Shown piece by piece: positions 13,000-25,024 of a stretch of DNA of 64,000 nucleotides. Origin of the DNA: Selaginella moellendorffii. Its lineage: Eukaryota; Streptophyta; Lycopodiopsida; Selaginellales; Selaginellaceae. The first letter of the stretch is position 1; each line of letters opens with the position of its first letter. The stretch lies in the NCBI RefSeq assembly GCF_000143415.4, contig NW_003314283.1, positions 320,752 through 384,751 of the forward strand, given 5' to 3'. The notes beneath the pieces were generated by a model that made no database searches, was not told the origin of the DNA, and saw nothing but the letters and a program-made list of their open reading frames with translations. A program made the position numbers and the translations under genes.

Positions 13000-13898
13000 A
13001 AATTGGTCAATGGCCATGTATTTAAATTGGATAAACATAAAGTAGGAACTCCTATGTGTTTCTTGTTGAGTATACTTGGTTTGGTTTGAGAAACTCCTAT
13101 CATTGGCTTGCATTTGTTAGTGTTGTGAACCCCTGCAATATTGAGCTTAGTCCCTTAATATTCACCAAATGATAACTTACCATGTCTGCCAAACACCTTT
13201 GCTATAATACACCTTGTGTTAGTTCCATTGAGTCCCAATTGTTATTTATAGAAAATGCCTAGATTTGCTAATTTGGCATATTTACAGAATGTAAAGATTA
13301 TTCTAAATATAATGGTGTTCATCCCATGTGCAAATTTGCAATCTAGCAACATTCCATATTTAGTAAGTTTCAAGTGCCAACCAACCTGAGACATAGTCTA
13401 ACTTCTATTTGTGTGTTTGTTTTTGTTATGTGTCCGGTTTAGATCTAAGCTCAAGTTCCATACCATGCTAATTGGTGGAGTACCCATATCCTTGTGTTAG
13501 GCCACCGGTATGCTGAAATAGCATTAATCCACTGGTATGTTGAAATAGCATCAAACTCCATTTGACTCTATTTTCCATGTTGGTCCTGGCATTAAGATGT
13601 TGGATGCTCTAAAACTGTTCCAAGTCGCTCCATGTTCCTATCCCTTCGCTCTTTGGGCTGTATGCTCGGGAGTTGCTCCGTGCTTTGGTTCTATCGCTCC
13701 TTGGCTCCATGCTTAAGAGTTTGGCTCCGTTCCTTCGTTCAATGACCTAAGTCTCTGAAACTTAGGTTCCACTCCACTATCCTTGGACACGTGGCATATG
13801 ACATATGGCATATGGCATATGGAAAGTTTAGGTTCCACTTCATGGTTATCCTATGGTAAATCATTATAGAATAAAGGGTAAAAACCACGTGTGCTACA
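13000..13898 (+). repeat. Degenerate family-2 LTR
   Basis: It matches the reverse complement of the solo LTR at 41902-43023 over most of its length. Shared blocks include gtaggaactcctatgtg, atgtctgccaaacacc and the 3' end ccacgtg[tc]gctaca. Differences are mainly CG to TG/CA, as expected after methylation-driven decay. The 3' end ACA is at 13898. The 5' boundary is uncertain. Confidence 0.65.
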
Positions 13899-15886
13899 AT
13901 TTCAAAAAAATTTGGCAATACTTTGCTATAATATTTGGGATTGTGTTTTTGTTCTTTATTTCTTCATTCTCTTTAAGATTTAGATTTGTATTAACTTTTT
14001 ACAAGATCTAGAACTATAGCTATTATTGTGGTTATATCTACTCTTTTTTCTAATCTTCATTACATTCTTTTCTTCTACTATACGATACCAATCGATCAAG
14101 GAGTATGTCAGTTGAGGCTACTAACACTACTCCGTTAGATCAAACTTTTGGTGTTTTGGGGTGTGATTATATTGGTGTTGCACCCATCTTTAGTGTGTTG
14201 CCGTCTCCAACTTTTATAAGATGTGATTATATGGCTTGTCTTGTTCTCAATGTTTTGCCATCTCTTATTGATGTAGAGTATGATTGTGACATCGATTGGC
14301 AAGTTATGGATGATGCAGTCTAGTTCTTGAAAAATATTTAAGGATCAAGTTTATAGGAAGACGATATTTATGAGTTCAAATGGATTCTAGATTGTGATGA
14401 AAAACTTAATTTATAGAGATAGCTTTGGAGATTAAATAGAGATTTTACGAGGTAAGTGTCAATTCTTCCATTTGATCCCTTTTCTTTACTTTTTACTCTT
14501 TTCCAACCTTTTCTTATTTCTTAGCTTAAACAACCTTTTTATGTTTTTAGTATTTCTTCCTCATCTGTAGTGTTTTCTTTTCATAGCACGTCGATCATTT
14601 ATGACTCTTATGATTCTCATTTTTAGTATAATGTTGAATTAAGTGTTCTCTGTCCTCTTCATACTAATTTGGATATTAAGTATATATATGAAGTTGAGAA
14701 TCTTACTTTTGTTTCATTGATAGAGTTTTTAATCATTTCTAGTGTTGAGTATTCCCATGTTCTAAGGGTTAAGTCAATTTGGCCAAAGTTTTAAATTATA
14801 TCCCCACATATTAGTGTTATTAAGAGTTTTTGTTTTACCATTGTTACTAAGGAATTTTTGTATTCCCTTGAGAGTATGGACATTATTATTAATTTTTTCA
14901 TCTTAAATGTTGAGTTATATGTTGAGGAGGTTGAGTGGTATAAATCTTTTATTTATATTGTGGTGGCCAAAATATTTTATGATAAGAGATTCTTTATTTT
15001 CCAAACTTTAAGCATATATCTTCTTTTTTATTTCCCCATTTTTGCATTGTTAATTGCTTCTTCTAATGCTTCTTTATCCACTTTTTTTTCTTCCACATTA
15101 TTTCTTCCTCAACTTTTTTCACTTTCTCCTCTTTATCCTGATGCTTCAGTTTTTTTTTTTTTTCTTTGGAGGAGAGGGTAGAGGGGATGGATGGGAGTTT
15201 GGCTTTAACAATGGAGTGAGGACAAATAAATACAATAGTGGAGTAAGGACAAGTGATATAGATTATGGAGTGAGGGAAAACATAGTAAGTCTAAATGGAA
15301 CATCTGGCGTCAATTGAACAGATGTGATAGTAAAATGAAAACAAGTGTAATGAATCCAAATAAAACTAATACTTTAAAACTTTTTTTCTTTTAAATGAAG
15401 GGATAAGGAGGATATAGAGGATAAACAAAGCGAGTCCAACCTCCCATATGTAATATTAGATGAGGACAACAATCATGAGTCTAAGTTAATACAAGTCTTA
15501 GATATTGACTAAAGGGAAGACATAAAAGTAAATTTTGGTTATAGTCATCAATTTGAGTTAATAGTGGTCTTGGAGGATTGTCAACAAATAGATTTAGAGA
15601 CGAGATATATTATTTTCTACAATGGTGTTTTATGGACTGTAATAGCTTTTAAAGTCTCTTACTTTGGTTTAAAGTTATGGCTTTGATATTGGTTTAAACA
15701 TTTGGCAATTGTATATAAAGTTGCAATTGGTTTATCAAGATCTCGTAATTGATTGATGCTTATACCATGGTTCTAAGTTTTGTTTCAATCATGGTTATCA
15801 ACAACTTTGTTTATGGTAATTTGTAATTACCTAGCAAAAGCTCTAAATGTTCCACTTAAATTATTGTTATCACCTTTTTATTTTCC
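13899..15886. other. AT-rich sequence, probable decayed retroelement interior
   Basis: It lies between a family-2 LTR end (13898) and a purine tract/LTR start (15887-15898). An open frame at 14105-14323 (72 codons) and hydrophobic frames at 14858-15317 show no recognisable domain. I call nothing coding here. Confidence 0.4.
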
Positions 15887-16078
15887 AGAGGGGAGGATGA
15901 TGTAAAGTTTGTAAATACATATATGTATATATATGTAATAACCTAGCTAAGTAATACACTAATTATAGTACTATAGTATATAAATTGTCTATTTGAGACT
16001 TAATCTAGTCCATCCATTCTTGTATATAAGCAGGGTCTAAACCCCAATTAATATACTTATTCCTATATCCTGAACATT
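15887..16078 (+). mobile_element. Polypurine tract and LTR start, Ty3-like remnant
   Basis: The purine run agaggggagga (15887-15897) is followed by TGATGTAAAGTTTG. The minus-strand gypsy element at 38635-38620 has the same layout, with a purine tract and then TGATATAAAGTTTA. A TATA-like tatataag occurs at about 16024. The 3' boundary is a guess; a CA end near 16078 is possible. Confidence 0.4.
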
Positions 16079-16900
16079 CACACATTTATATAAAACATAA
16101 ATAAATTTTTAATTAGAATTCAAAATGAAATATTGTAAAAAAGCTAAACCATTGTACAGAATTGATCCCAAAGATATAAACTTGTGTAAGAGTTTTTATA
16201 TTTTTCCTCTGTATTGTCACTTTAATATTTAAAAAATATTTTAAAAAATTATAATATTTTTTAATAACATATATAATCTCAACTCAATAATATCAATATT
16301 TATCTTTCACCAAGTATTTCAAAATTCTCTAAATAATTTTTTTCTCATGTATTTTTTATAATAAAAGAAGCAAAATTACTTTTCAAACCCTTCTTAGTTA
16401 TATTTTCTTTTGTTCTTCTTGAAGAAAGTTCTATACAACAAGTTATAAATAATATAGCAATAAGCATAAAAATAAAATAAAATTTTACACCCCTATCACA
16501 TATATATTAATTTAACATTATTGTTTTGAACTATTCTATCCGGATGATACTTCCAAAAAATTATTTTAGTGATTTTAATTAAAACACATCAAAATATCTA
16601 AAATTTGTGGAGAACAAAAATCTAACTTGCTTAAATTAATCTTATTCCCTTAACCTTATCAGAAATTAAAGCAGCAATTTTCAAAGTGGTTGAAACCACT
16701 CCTGAGTGGCATTGCTATGATCAAGAATCCTTTGCATAAGAAGAGAGTTAAAATCATTCTATACAATACAAAACTCTCACCTCTCTGCAAGGCGTTCCAG
16801 AAACAAGCGATACATGTATTTGTGGAGCAGCTCCAACAAAAACACCACCCACAAAATGGACAACTGATCTCCTTTCCTCGGTCCTAGAATCCATGCTCCC
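16079..16900. other. AT-rich intergenic sequence
   Basis: No gene is supported. GC content rises sharply after about 16920, where the host gene island begins. Confidence 0.5.
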
Positions 16901-16918
16901 TCAAGAAGGAAAACAAAA

Positions 16919-17276
16919 TCAGCAGTGCTTACAGATAGAGCTTACTTGGATTTCCTGCCAGCGTCCAAGAGTTCCTTGTGTTTTCATCGCAGAGTCCACA
17001 AAAGAAGCATGAAAACGAGGCAACTCATCGAATTCTTTCACCAGCATACTTCTCGATTTGTCCATAGAGCTGGAGGCTAACATTCTTTCCCTGCGGCTTC
17101 CCTTGGAACTCGAGGAGCTAGAAAACCTGGGATTGTCTCGTCGCCGGCACCATGACGCTGCCGCGGTCGCGAATCCAGTGCCTGCCCTGGCAGAAGAAGC
17201 TGCGCAGTCGGGAAGGGTCGACAGTAGCCACGACTCTTTCAAACACCAAAAACATCGAAATATTGTCATCCTCCAT
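16919..17276 (-). CDS. Possible small or partial gene, unrecognised
   Basis: Two overlapping minus frames look coding-like. One starts at the ATG at 17276 (MEDDNISMFLVFERVV...) and stops at about 17121. The other continues to 16919 with a Ser-rich and then charged segment. A splice or frameshift near 17120 would join them. I recognise no domain. The plus strand is also open through the same GC-rich stretch (17152-17712), so strand is uncertain. Confidence 0.25.
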
Positions 17277-17739
17277 GCTTTACCGGAGCGCTGGAGAAGC
17301 GGAGCTAGCTCGTCTAGATCGGCCGCGAGGTCATTCTTCCGGTTTTGGAGATGAGAAGCGATCGATGCAACAATCGAGCGAAGAGGAGGAGGAGGAAGAG
17401 GAAGAGAAGCGGCTGCGCAGCGATCATAGCTCTCTCACTCCACCCACTGCTAGGCGTAGAATCGAGAGCCAGGTAGAAGAGGACCTGCCAACGATCATCG
17501 CCTCCAAGATCAGCTCCAGGAATTCCTGGACAAGACAGTGGAGATTATCCGCGCGGAGGAGGAGCCAGATCGTCCAGTGGCTGATGATCGTTGGATGGAT
17601 TCCATCTCTTTGGGAAAGCTCCGCGATGATAGAGAGAGTCAGGGATGGGTCTTTAGAGCACAGGGCTAGTGGCAAACGCTACATTCACAGTACGGTGAGA
17701 GTGTGGGAGTAGAGGCTGAGTCGTTGAGATACTTCTCAA

Positions 17740-18446
17740 GTGTATATGTCACAACTTCTGTGGCAACACGTGGTTTCACCACATTTGAAACGTCAAAATA
17801 CATTGCAGGGACTTGAAAAGTGCTGTTGCGCCTGTCATTCTGAAGAAAGCGATCAGAAACAAAATCTGCAGGAGCCTTTCCGTAAGACCCATGGCCACCT
17901 GCCTTTCAAACTCTAGACCGACTGTCATGTTGCTGCCTTGGCCCTTGGCGTTAAACTGCTGCTTATCAGGATGGTCAGATGATGCCCTTCGTGCGTCCTC
18001 ATGACTTGAAATAGCTGTTGTTGTTATTGTATCAAATACTCTTCACTGACTCCAAAAGTAATGAAAAAGAGCTCGAAAGATGGCAGGTTTTTCAAGTTTG
18101 GTCCAAGTGTCTTTATCCTGCTTTGCAGAGAATTTATCCAAATCCTCCAATGCAACACTATTTCCACTGCTTAGCCAGGCTAACCCAAACTTCACAAGGC
18201 TAAGATATGGACTGTTAACGTTAAGTAGAGTGGACATAGGATGGTAAATCAAAACCAAGCCTCGAAATGTTGCAGCACTCAAGGAGCTAGAGGTGATACT
18301 GTATCATCAGATGTTTGGGTCTGAGAACGACTGATTGTACTTGAGGTGCATATCTTTTCAAAAAAGTCAATCAGAAATTCTGTTGCCTGCTCTATGGGAC
18401 GCTTATTCCCAATAAAATGCTCAAGCGCTGTGATTAAGAACTTGTC
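17740..18446 (-). pseudogene. Degraded coding segments, unrecognised protein
   Basis: Reading right to left, several natural-looking segments follow each other in different frames. At about 18446-18298, after an acceptor-like cacag, the frame begins DKFLITALEHFIGNKRP. At 18282-18043 it runs through VLIYHPMSTLL and KFGLAWLSSGNS. At about 18000-17740 it includes FQVPAMYFDVSNVV. Stops and frame changes separate them with no consistent splice sites, so this is more likely a decayed gene than a live one. The product is not identified. Confidence 0.35.
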
Positions 18447-19070
18447 CTGTGTAATTTATGTATTAAAGACATAAATTAGTGAAAGTTGCTTGTGTCTTAA
18501 ATCTAGATGAGCAAAATCATGTGATTTAGAAAGAAAAGATACTTCTTAGTATGAGATTTAGGTACATCGCCAAAAACCATGTATGGTATCCTTCTCCTCA
18601 CTCCGTGCCGCATGCCCTCTCACTCCATTCCACTGGTAACACCCACCATGTACGCTTGGCCAGTTGTACATCCGTGCACATTTTTATTTCTTGCAGCCAG
18701 TGTAGAAATCTTTAAAATTCAATATCTTACTTCTTACTAGCACACAATTTGAACAGAATTTTACAGAATTTTAATTTGATTGAAACTATATATCTAGAAC
18801 TAAATCCTTGGACTATTGCCGCCTGTGATGTTTGCTGAAAGTTGTTTCTTACTGCCTCCGCGAACTTCCTGAGCCATGATCCTCTTGAGCTCTTCTGTCC
18901 TAAGAACGAAAAAAAAACAAAAAAAAAAACAAAAACACGTACCCCCGGAGAATGTGCGCGAGTGAAGAACTTAGGCTGGAAAACCACAAACCTTGATAGA
19001 AGGCACTGCTATAAGAGACATACGCGAGCTGAGAAAGAAGAGAAAGGATCAACTGAAAAAAAAAAGTAAA
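18447..19070. other. Intergenic sequence
   Basis: Nothing is supported here. It holds A-rich runs (about 18907-18930 and 19055-19066). Confidence 0.4.
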
Positions 19071-19456
19071 CCTTTTCCTGTGTATCACCACGCACTAGCA
19101 GGATGGCTGCCTCAATCCGGTGGCCAGAGCAGCACAGCAAGCGTGTCTTCATTCGATACCTGTGCGTCTGAATCCCGTAGAGAGACAGAGAGAGTAATTA
19201 CCTTTTTCGTCGATGACGCCGTCGTTGGAGCTGACTTCCAGCAGACACCACTCTCTGGAAGCCAGTGCGACAATCGAGGAGCCTATACACCTGCAATAAC
19301 ATTCTTTGAAGTAAATGTTTTTCTACATCCGACAGTCCGAAGAATCGAGCTGCCAGAGATAACGCTCAGATTTGAACCTGCAGGAAAACGAACGGATCAG
19401 GAGAAACCAAAGATGATCTATGTCCAGAGAGCTAACGAGAACTACGTACAGGTCCA

Positions 19457-20156
19457 GCGCTTGACTTTGCTAACTTCTCAATGGCGTCTTTTGCCACGCT
19501 CGACTCCCTGCAACAAATCCAGCAAACGTGAGCGTCATTCACACACATAGTATGCTTGTTTACTCGTCACATATCTGTTGCTGTTTGCACAGAACTTGAA
19601 TCGCCATCCTCTAGACACTTAGGCAGGTATCCAAGAAGGAAAAACTTAGATAGCAATACGAAACGTGAAAACATAAGTTGCTACTCACGAACATGGAGCA
19701 TGCGAGACGACGAACTTGTGGAGATGCTGCGTTTAAACCAGCATTTGCATAAGGCTAACACACACAAAAAACAAACAGAGAAAATTAAAATCGTAGCACG
19801 AAGGAGCTTCGACGATTTTCATAAGCATGCTGTGTCCAAACGACCTTCTCGACAGCATTACTCTCACAAGCGCTGGAGTTCCTGCGGTGAATAGAACCCT
19901 GTCCAAGAAGACGAAATTCAATCGCATTCGATCCCACAAAGAAAGATCCAGAAATCTTACCTGGAGAGAACCGGAAACGGATATTTCGAGAGGAAATCCG
20001 ACACAGAGCTCTCGGGAAGGGCGCGCGGCAAATGCACGAGATCGATCGCGACAAGAATGCGATACCTGGAAGCGCGACGAGATCAGAGGCCTCCGCCAAG
20101 AGCAGTTTCGCGTCGACGCCGTCGATCGCCATCACCCCCACCATCATCCCTGCCAT
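19457..20156 (-). CDS. Candidate spliced gene with hydrophobic N-terminus
   Basis: An ATG at 20156 opens a frame MAGMMVGVMAIDGV... that could encode a short signal or transit peptide. A telo-box-like ccctag lies just upstream, as in many plant promoters. Good donor sites (gtatcg about 20064; gtaaga about 19963) and a downstream exon-like piece (about 19457-19509, frame ESSVAKDAIEKLAKSS) exist on the same strand. I could not join them in one consistent phase. No family is recognised and the model is speculative. Confidence 0.25.
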
Positions 20157-20229
20157 CACGACGCGAAGAACAGAGCGCAAAACCCTAGTTGAAAGGTTCT
20201 TTTATTGCAATTGCAAGAAATCGATGGAT

Positions 20230-20788
20230 TCACAGAGCTGGATCGCCGATCGCATCTTCAATACATCTGTGGACAAGACGAGCACCAATTTCAAGCACAG
20301 ATCACGCCAAATCGAATGACTCACCGCTGGAATGCCGAAGCATTCACACGCGCAGCGAATTTCCGGTGGAGTCTTCTCCTCGTCGAGCAAGAAGATGTGA
20401 TGGGAGCGGAATCACTCTCCGGCGGGCTTGGAGCGTGATTTCGGACGCTGAATTCACAGAAAGCCTCGTCGCACTTGGCGCTGGAGCAGTAGAACACATT
20501 CTTGCCTCTCCCGTCCGGCCTGTCGAGGTGCTGATTTCCGCAATGGCAATCCTCGCCCAGGCCCCTCACCAGCATCCTGTGCTTGTCCTTCCGGATCTCC
20601 TTCTCCTGCTCGATCCAAGCCGGGCGATCGGGTGCCTCGAGCGCTCCATCACAGCTCTTGAAATGCTCGGCAGCGTCGAGCTCGCAGAAAGCCTGGCAGC
20701 ATTTCCTGCAGAAAAGCGAGATTCGTCCATCCGGATGCTCTTCCCTTGAGCAAGAGCAGAACTTCCACAGCGCCTTGCGAGCCGCCAT
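20230..20788 (-). CDS. Cys/His-rich protein with two zinc-binding-like repeats
   Basis: There are two exons, 20788-20326 or 20325 (464 nt) and 20266-20230, with a roughly 58-nt intron (GTGAGT...CACAG) in consistent phase, giving 166 residues. The protein contains two similar modules. Each has a C-x-C pair, a following H-x-D/PDG segment, and an F-C-x-K-C/C-x-x-x-FCE...H cluster (about residues 11-45 and 82-122). This is the arrangement of a treble-clef or B-box-like metal-binding fold. A basic, charged linker (WIEQEKEIRKDKHR) separates them. I do not recognise the family. Ligand, nucleic acid or protein, is unknown. Confidence 0.6.
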
Positions 20789-21001
20789 AGCTCCTCGTCC
20801 TCCAAAATATTTTCCCTCGCTCGTTTGAAAATTTGCTTATTTATATTCAACGGAGGGTCGGTCTAGCGTTCGAATCTGGACTACATCAAGTCTGGTGTTC
20901 GAATCCCACCAAGAAGAAGCAGAGGTTCGACACTCACAAACTCAAATAAGTTTATTATAAATGGAGGGGGTTTAAGGGATAAACCTTATCTTTTAGGTTT
21001 C

Positions 21002-22094
21002 ATGGGGCGAAGGAGAATTGAATTCCCAGACGAGTTACTTGAAGAAATCGTTATAAGATTACCTATCCAATCTATCATAGCTGCTAGATCTGTTTGCTCA
21101 CGCTGGAGGAACAAGTTGTGCGCCAAATACTTCCAGGCCAAGAAAGATTCTCGCGAACCACAACAGCGCTGGATCATTATGGATTTCTTCCTCCTCAGTG
21201 AAGGTTTCCTAGGGGTTTTTGATACGATTGATAAGAAATGGCTCAAGATACCACTGTCTCTGCCTCCAAACACTAGATTTTCGCTTCTTTGTGGCTCCTG
21301 TGGATATCTTTGTTTCATGGACAGGCAGGCGATTACCACTCATCACATCCACCTTTGCAATCCAGTGACGCAGCAATGGCTACAAGTGAGTGATCCCTTT
21401 CTTTCTCAACAATTCCAGGCTAACTCGATTTCTACTGCCACAGCTTCCACTGCCACGATCAATCAAAACTTCACGCTTGCACATCCGGATGTATGGAATC
21501 AGAGGCTCGAATCATTTCAAGCTCCTGATGATAGATGGCACGGATTTGCCCTCTCGATTAGCTAGTAGTCTCTACGATTCACAGACAGGAGATTGGAAGC
21601 CTCGCAGCCAAGAGTGGATCACAAACTTTACCAGCTTATGGGACAACCTAGCTATGTGCAAGGATGGGATTTACGACATGGACAAAGAAGAGTGGAGGCT
21701 GCGCGGGCAAATTTCAGATTTCCAGCCGACAACCCTTCGTCTCCGCAGAGACGGTAGCGTATTCAGGACCAAACTGGTGGGCACGAGGATCCGAGTCTAT
21801 CAGCTTGACATGGAGAGCACGCGAGAAGAGCTTGTGACAGAATCTCCAGAGAGAATGCGCGTCGAAATGCCGCCTGGGTGCTCAGGCATGATTCCATGGA
21901 GTTACTTCGATGGGCTGGACAACTTGTGGGTCGTGTGCCCAGTCCTCCCGGCGATCTACAGATACGAGCCGTGCTCTGGGCAGTGGAGCAGCTTCGATAA
22001 CAAGTGGAGTGGAGCTGCAGACTTTGGCTATGCCATTTGCTGTGAGTTGAGCTTCCATGAGTTCCCTGATTGCACAACGCCATTGCAAGAATAA
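21002..22094 (+). CDS. F-box protein, first of a tandem pair
   Basis: The exons are 21002-21385 and 21444-22094; the 58-nt intron is GTGAGT...CACAG. The product is 344 residues. An F-box lies at about residues 8-48 (FPDELLEEIVIRLPIQSI...ARSVCSRWR), which would bind SKP1 in an SCF ubiquitin ligase. The remainder, with WDNLA..., GIYDMDKEEW and FDGLDNLWVV segments, resembles the Kelch/FBA-like C-terminal part of plant F-box proteins that binds substrate. The intron was set by alignment with the neighbour at 23106, which has an intron at the same codon. A second acceptor (ttccag, 21418) would shift the frame and was rejected. Confidence 0.88.
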
Positions 22095-23105
22095 AATCAC
22101 AGCATGGAATTGACGATAAAGGGATATTTTCTATCTGAATTAGATTAATCCATGGATTGATATTGCCCTCTTCCATTCTAGCTAATGTGACTATCCAGAA
22201 CTCCAGATCAAGGTGGCTAGCTTCTCACAACAAGGAGAGTCACGAGTGGTGATGCAGCACAGTCTTTGGAGAAGCTTGGATTTACGTTGACATTTCCTGG
22301 CCAGTCTAATATTAAATCTTCGTGGCATCTCATACAGCCATGCAGCTTGAAAGCAAGGACTTGGAAGCTACTAATTTGTCCACGGGCATTGTTCTACTAC
22401 TAGGAAGGTAGTGGAGGTGAGGGGATTGCAGTATATTGTAGATCTAACTTATTCAACATGGCAGCATGGAAGCTTTTGGTGAACATATTGAAGTGTATGC
22501 TGTGAAGATCAGCTTTTCTTGCTGTTTTTTTTTTTTTTTTTTTTGTAAACCATCACAATAAATTGCAGTAAATGTTTTTAGTGATAAATAACATTATTAA
22601 TTAAAGAAAAGTTTAACAGCAGAAAACCAGATAATTTAAGTATATTCTTTACACTCAAGAGTATCTCAAAATGGAATAATCAAAATACCTTCAGTCAGTG
22701 GTTAAGTTTCAAATCCACTACTAACTACAATGCAAGCTTGCATGTTTGGATGTAAAAGCTAGCTGCTCTAGTCTCTACCATTCACCTGATTCAATGTGAT
22801 TCAAGCTATATATCTCCAGAAGGGAAAACCATAAAAAATACTCCTGCATTCCAATGAAGTTATTTCGATCAACCATGTTTACATATGGAGCAACTTCGGT
22901 TAAAAGTTGAGTCATTGGTTACACAGAGCTGATGTATTTTCTTGATTTTGTGTCGAAAAAACGTGGCTTTGAGAATGGTGATCTTGTTCTTGCAGCAAAG
23001 CCTTTGGTGTAAATGGTATCATCATAGATTTTTCTGATTTTCTGATTAACTTCTGTTTAAGTTTATTTGATCCTAATCCTAGCTTGTTATCGAATCAGAG
23101 GGTTT
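22095..23105. other. Intergenic spacer between F-box genes
   Basis: No gene is seen. It contains a T-run at about 22526-22543 and otherwise unremarkable AT-rich sequence. It presumably holds the 3' end of the first F-box gene and the promoter of the second. Confidence 0.6.
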
Positions 23106-24136
23106 ATGGGGAGGGGGAGGTCACAGTGCGACATTCCAGACGAGCTCCTCGATGAGGTTTTCATCCGGCTTCCCCTCCAATGGATCGTCACAGCTAGGTC
23201 GGTGTGTAGGCGCTGGAGAAGAAAGCTGTGCTGCAAATCCTTCTTGGCCAAGCACGATCTTCATGGGCCACAGCAGCGCTGGATCATTGTGGATTACTTC
23301 CTCAACAGCAAGGGTTTCCTGGGGGCTTTCAACACCGTGGGCAGGAAGTGGCTTGCGATTCCAGTGTTGCTGCCTCCACGCACTCGAAATTTATCGCTGC
23401 TTTGTGGCTCTCAGGGATTCCTTTGCTTCCTGGACAGGCAAAAGCTTCACGCTAGACATGTCCACCTTTACAATCCAGTAACGAAGCAATGGCTAAAGGT
23501 AAGCTCCTCGATCGTATAGAACTTTGCATGAGAGTTACAAACCAGGTTCCATTGCCACGATCCATCTCGCCGTTACACTTGCACTTACGGATCTATGGAA
23601 CCAGAGGCTCGAATCATTTCAAGCTCTTGATGCTGGATCAGACGTGTGACTTGGTTCCAGTTGCTAGTCTCTACGATTCACGCACACGAAAGTGGAGGCC
23701 TCTCAACCAGGCGCTAGCCGCAAGCTTTTTCAGCTTGTGGGACAACTTAGTATTGAGCTCGAACGGGATTTACGACCTGGAGAAAGAAGAGTGGAGACTT
23801 TCTGTGCAAATACCACGGTTTCGTACCTCTTCACTACTTCTCCGCAGGGATGGTGGCATTTTCAAGGCCAGAGTGTTAGTCGCGAAGATCAAGTTGTTTC
23901 AGCTGAGCGTGGAGAGCATGCGAGATGAGCTTGTGGCTGAATCCACACCAAAGCCATGGTGTTTCTTCAATGAATTGGACAACGTGTGGATCGTGTCTCG
24001 ATGGATGCCGGCAATCATTATGTACGAGGCTAGCTCAGAGCAGTGGAGAAAGTTTGACTACAAGTGGAGCGGATTCGAGGACAGAGGTATTGCCGAGTGC
24101 TGCAATTTAAGTTTCCATCAGTTTCCTCATGCATGA
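23106..24136 (+). CDS. F-box protein, second of a tandem pair
   Basis: The exons are 23106-23498 and 23546-24136; the 47-nt intron is GTAAGC...ACCAG. The product is 327 residues. The F-box is at about residues 10-50 (IPDELLDEVFIRLPLQWIV...VCRRWRRK). It is clearly paralogous to the gene at 21002 along its full length (shared PQQRWII, KGFLG, YNPVT, GSNHFKLLM, KEEWRL and YKWSG blocks). I chose the ATG at 23106 because the paralogue starts with the same MGR sequence; an in-frame upstream non-ATG extension exists. The likely role is substrate receptor of an SCF ubiquitin ligase; the substrate is unknown. Confidence 0.88.
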
Positions 24137-25024
24137 TATCTATGCTTTGTATTTTATTTTAAAACTCTCATAAATGAGTTCTTCAGTAGGTTAAAGAATA
24201 TGATAATCTTCCATTCAAAAACTTCCTGTACACAAAACACTTGGTGCATAAAGGCACTGAATGTTTCCATCAAATTATGATAAAGTTCAGGAACAAGGAA
24301 AGTGCCACAAGAAAACTTGCTTTTAACAGCTGTGCAGTGGTCAGTGCTCACTGTTTTCTCAAGCTTTAAAAAAAAAGTTGATAAGTCAGAAAAGTTTGTT
24401 AGGCTGTTAGGCCGTGATCAGATTATCTCTGGGCGCTGGGTTTCCTCCCTTCAATAGATCATCCTCAAAACATCGATATTAAACTTTGCTAAACATCCAG
24501 TGAACGTATATCTTGACAACGATCAGTGAATGGCCGCTGGGAGCAAACCACGCAGAAAAGATCACAATCGCATGCTTTCAGATGGTCTGCCACTTTCAGG
24601 TTTGATCAGATATGACTTTGAATGCTCGTCGGACGTTCCGTTTGATTGCGGCACCGTTACAGCTACAGGTGCGGGTCAATGCTCGTGGTCAATTAGTCAA
24701 GGTCAAATAAGTGGTCGTTACTTTGCGGTTGAGTAAAATGTGGATTCACATTTACATCAACAAAGAACCTTGACAAAATTGTGTGTAGATTCTTTGAGGG
24801 CCTTGAAGCTGTGAATGAGGGAGATCTCACGAAAGCGATTGCTGTTCGTTGTCACAGAAGAAAGAGGGGACGTTTCCTCCAGATTATCAAGAAAACCTCA
24901 CTTTTGGCAATCGTACAGTAGCTAGTGTGTGCAATTCTTGAGATAAAAAAAGTTGATATATTAGATGTGAAAGTGAGAAGAGTGGTTTAGCATGGCCTTT
25001 CCTTTAAGGACCAAATGCTTTAAA
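24137..25024. other. Intergenic sequence
   Basis: A 68-codon open frame at 24530-24736 (plus) has no recognisable domain, and I do not call it. Nothing else is supported. Confidence 0.5.

Noticed and set aside
20858-20925. Two gttcgaatc motifs resembling tRNA T-arms (Pol III B box)
   Set aside because: No acceptor, D or anticodon arms can be folded around them. At most this is a decayed tRNA-derived fragment.
24530-24736. 68-codon ORF on the plus strand
   Set aside because: No domain, no signal peptide, no splice partner; length is within random expectation.
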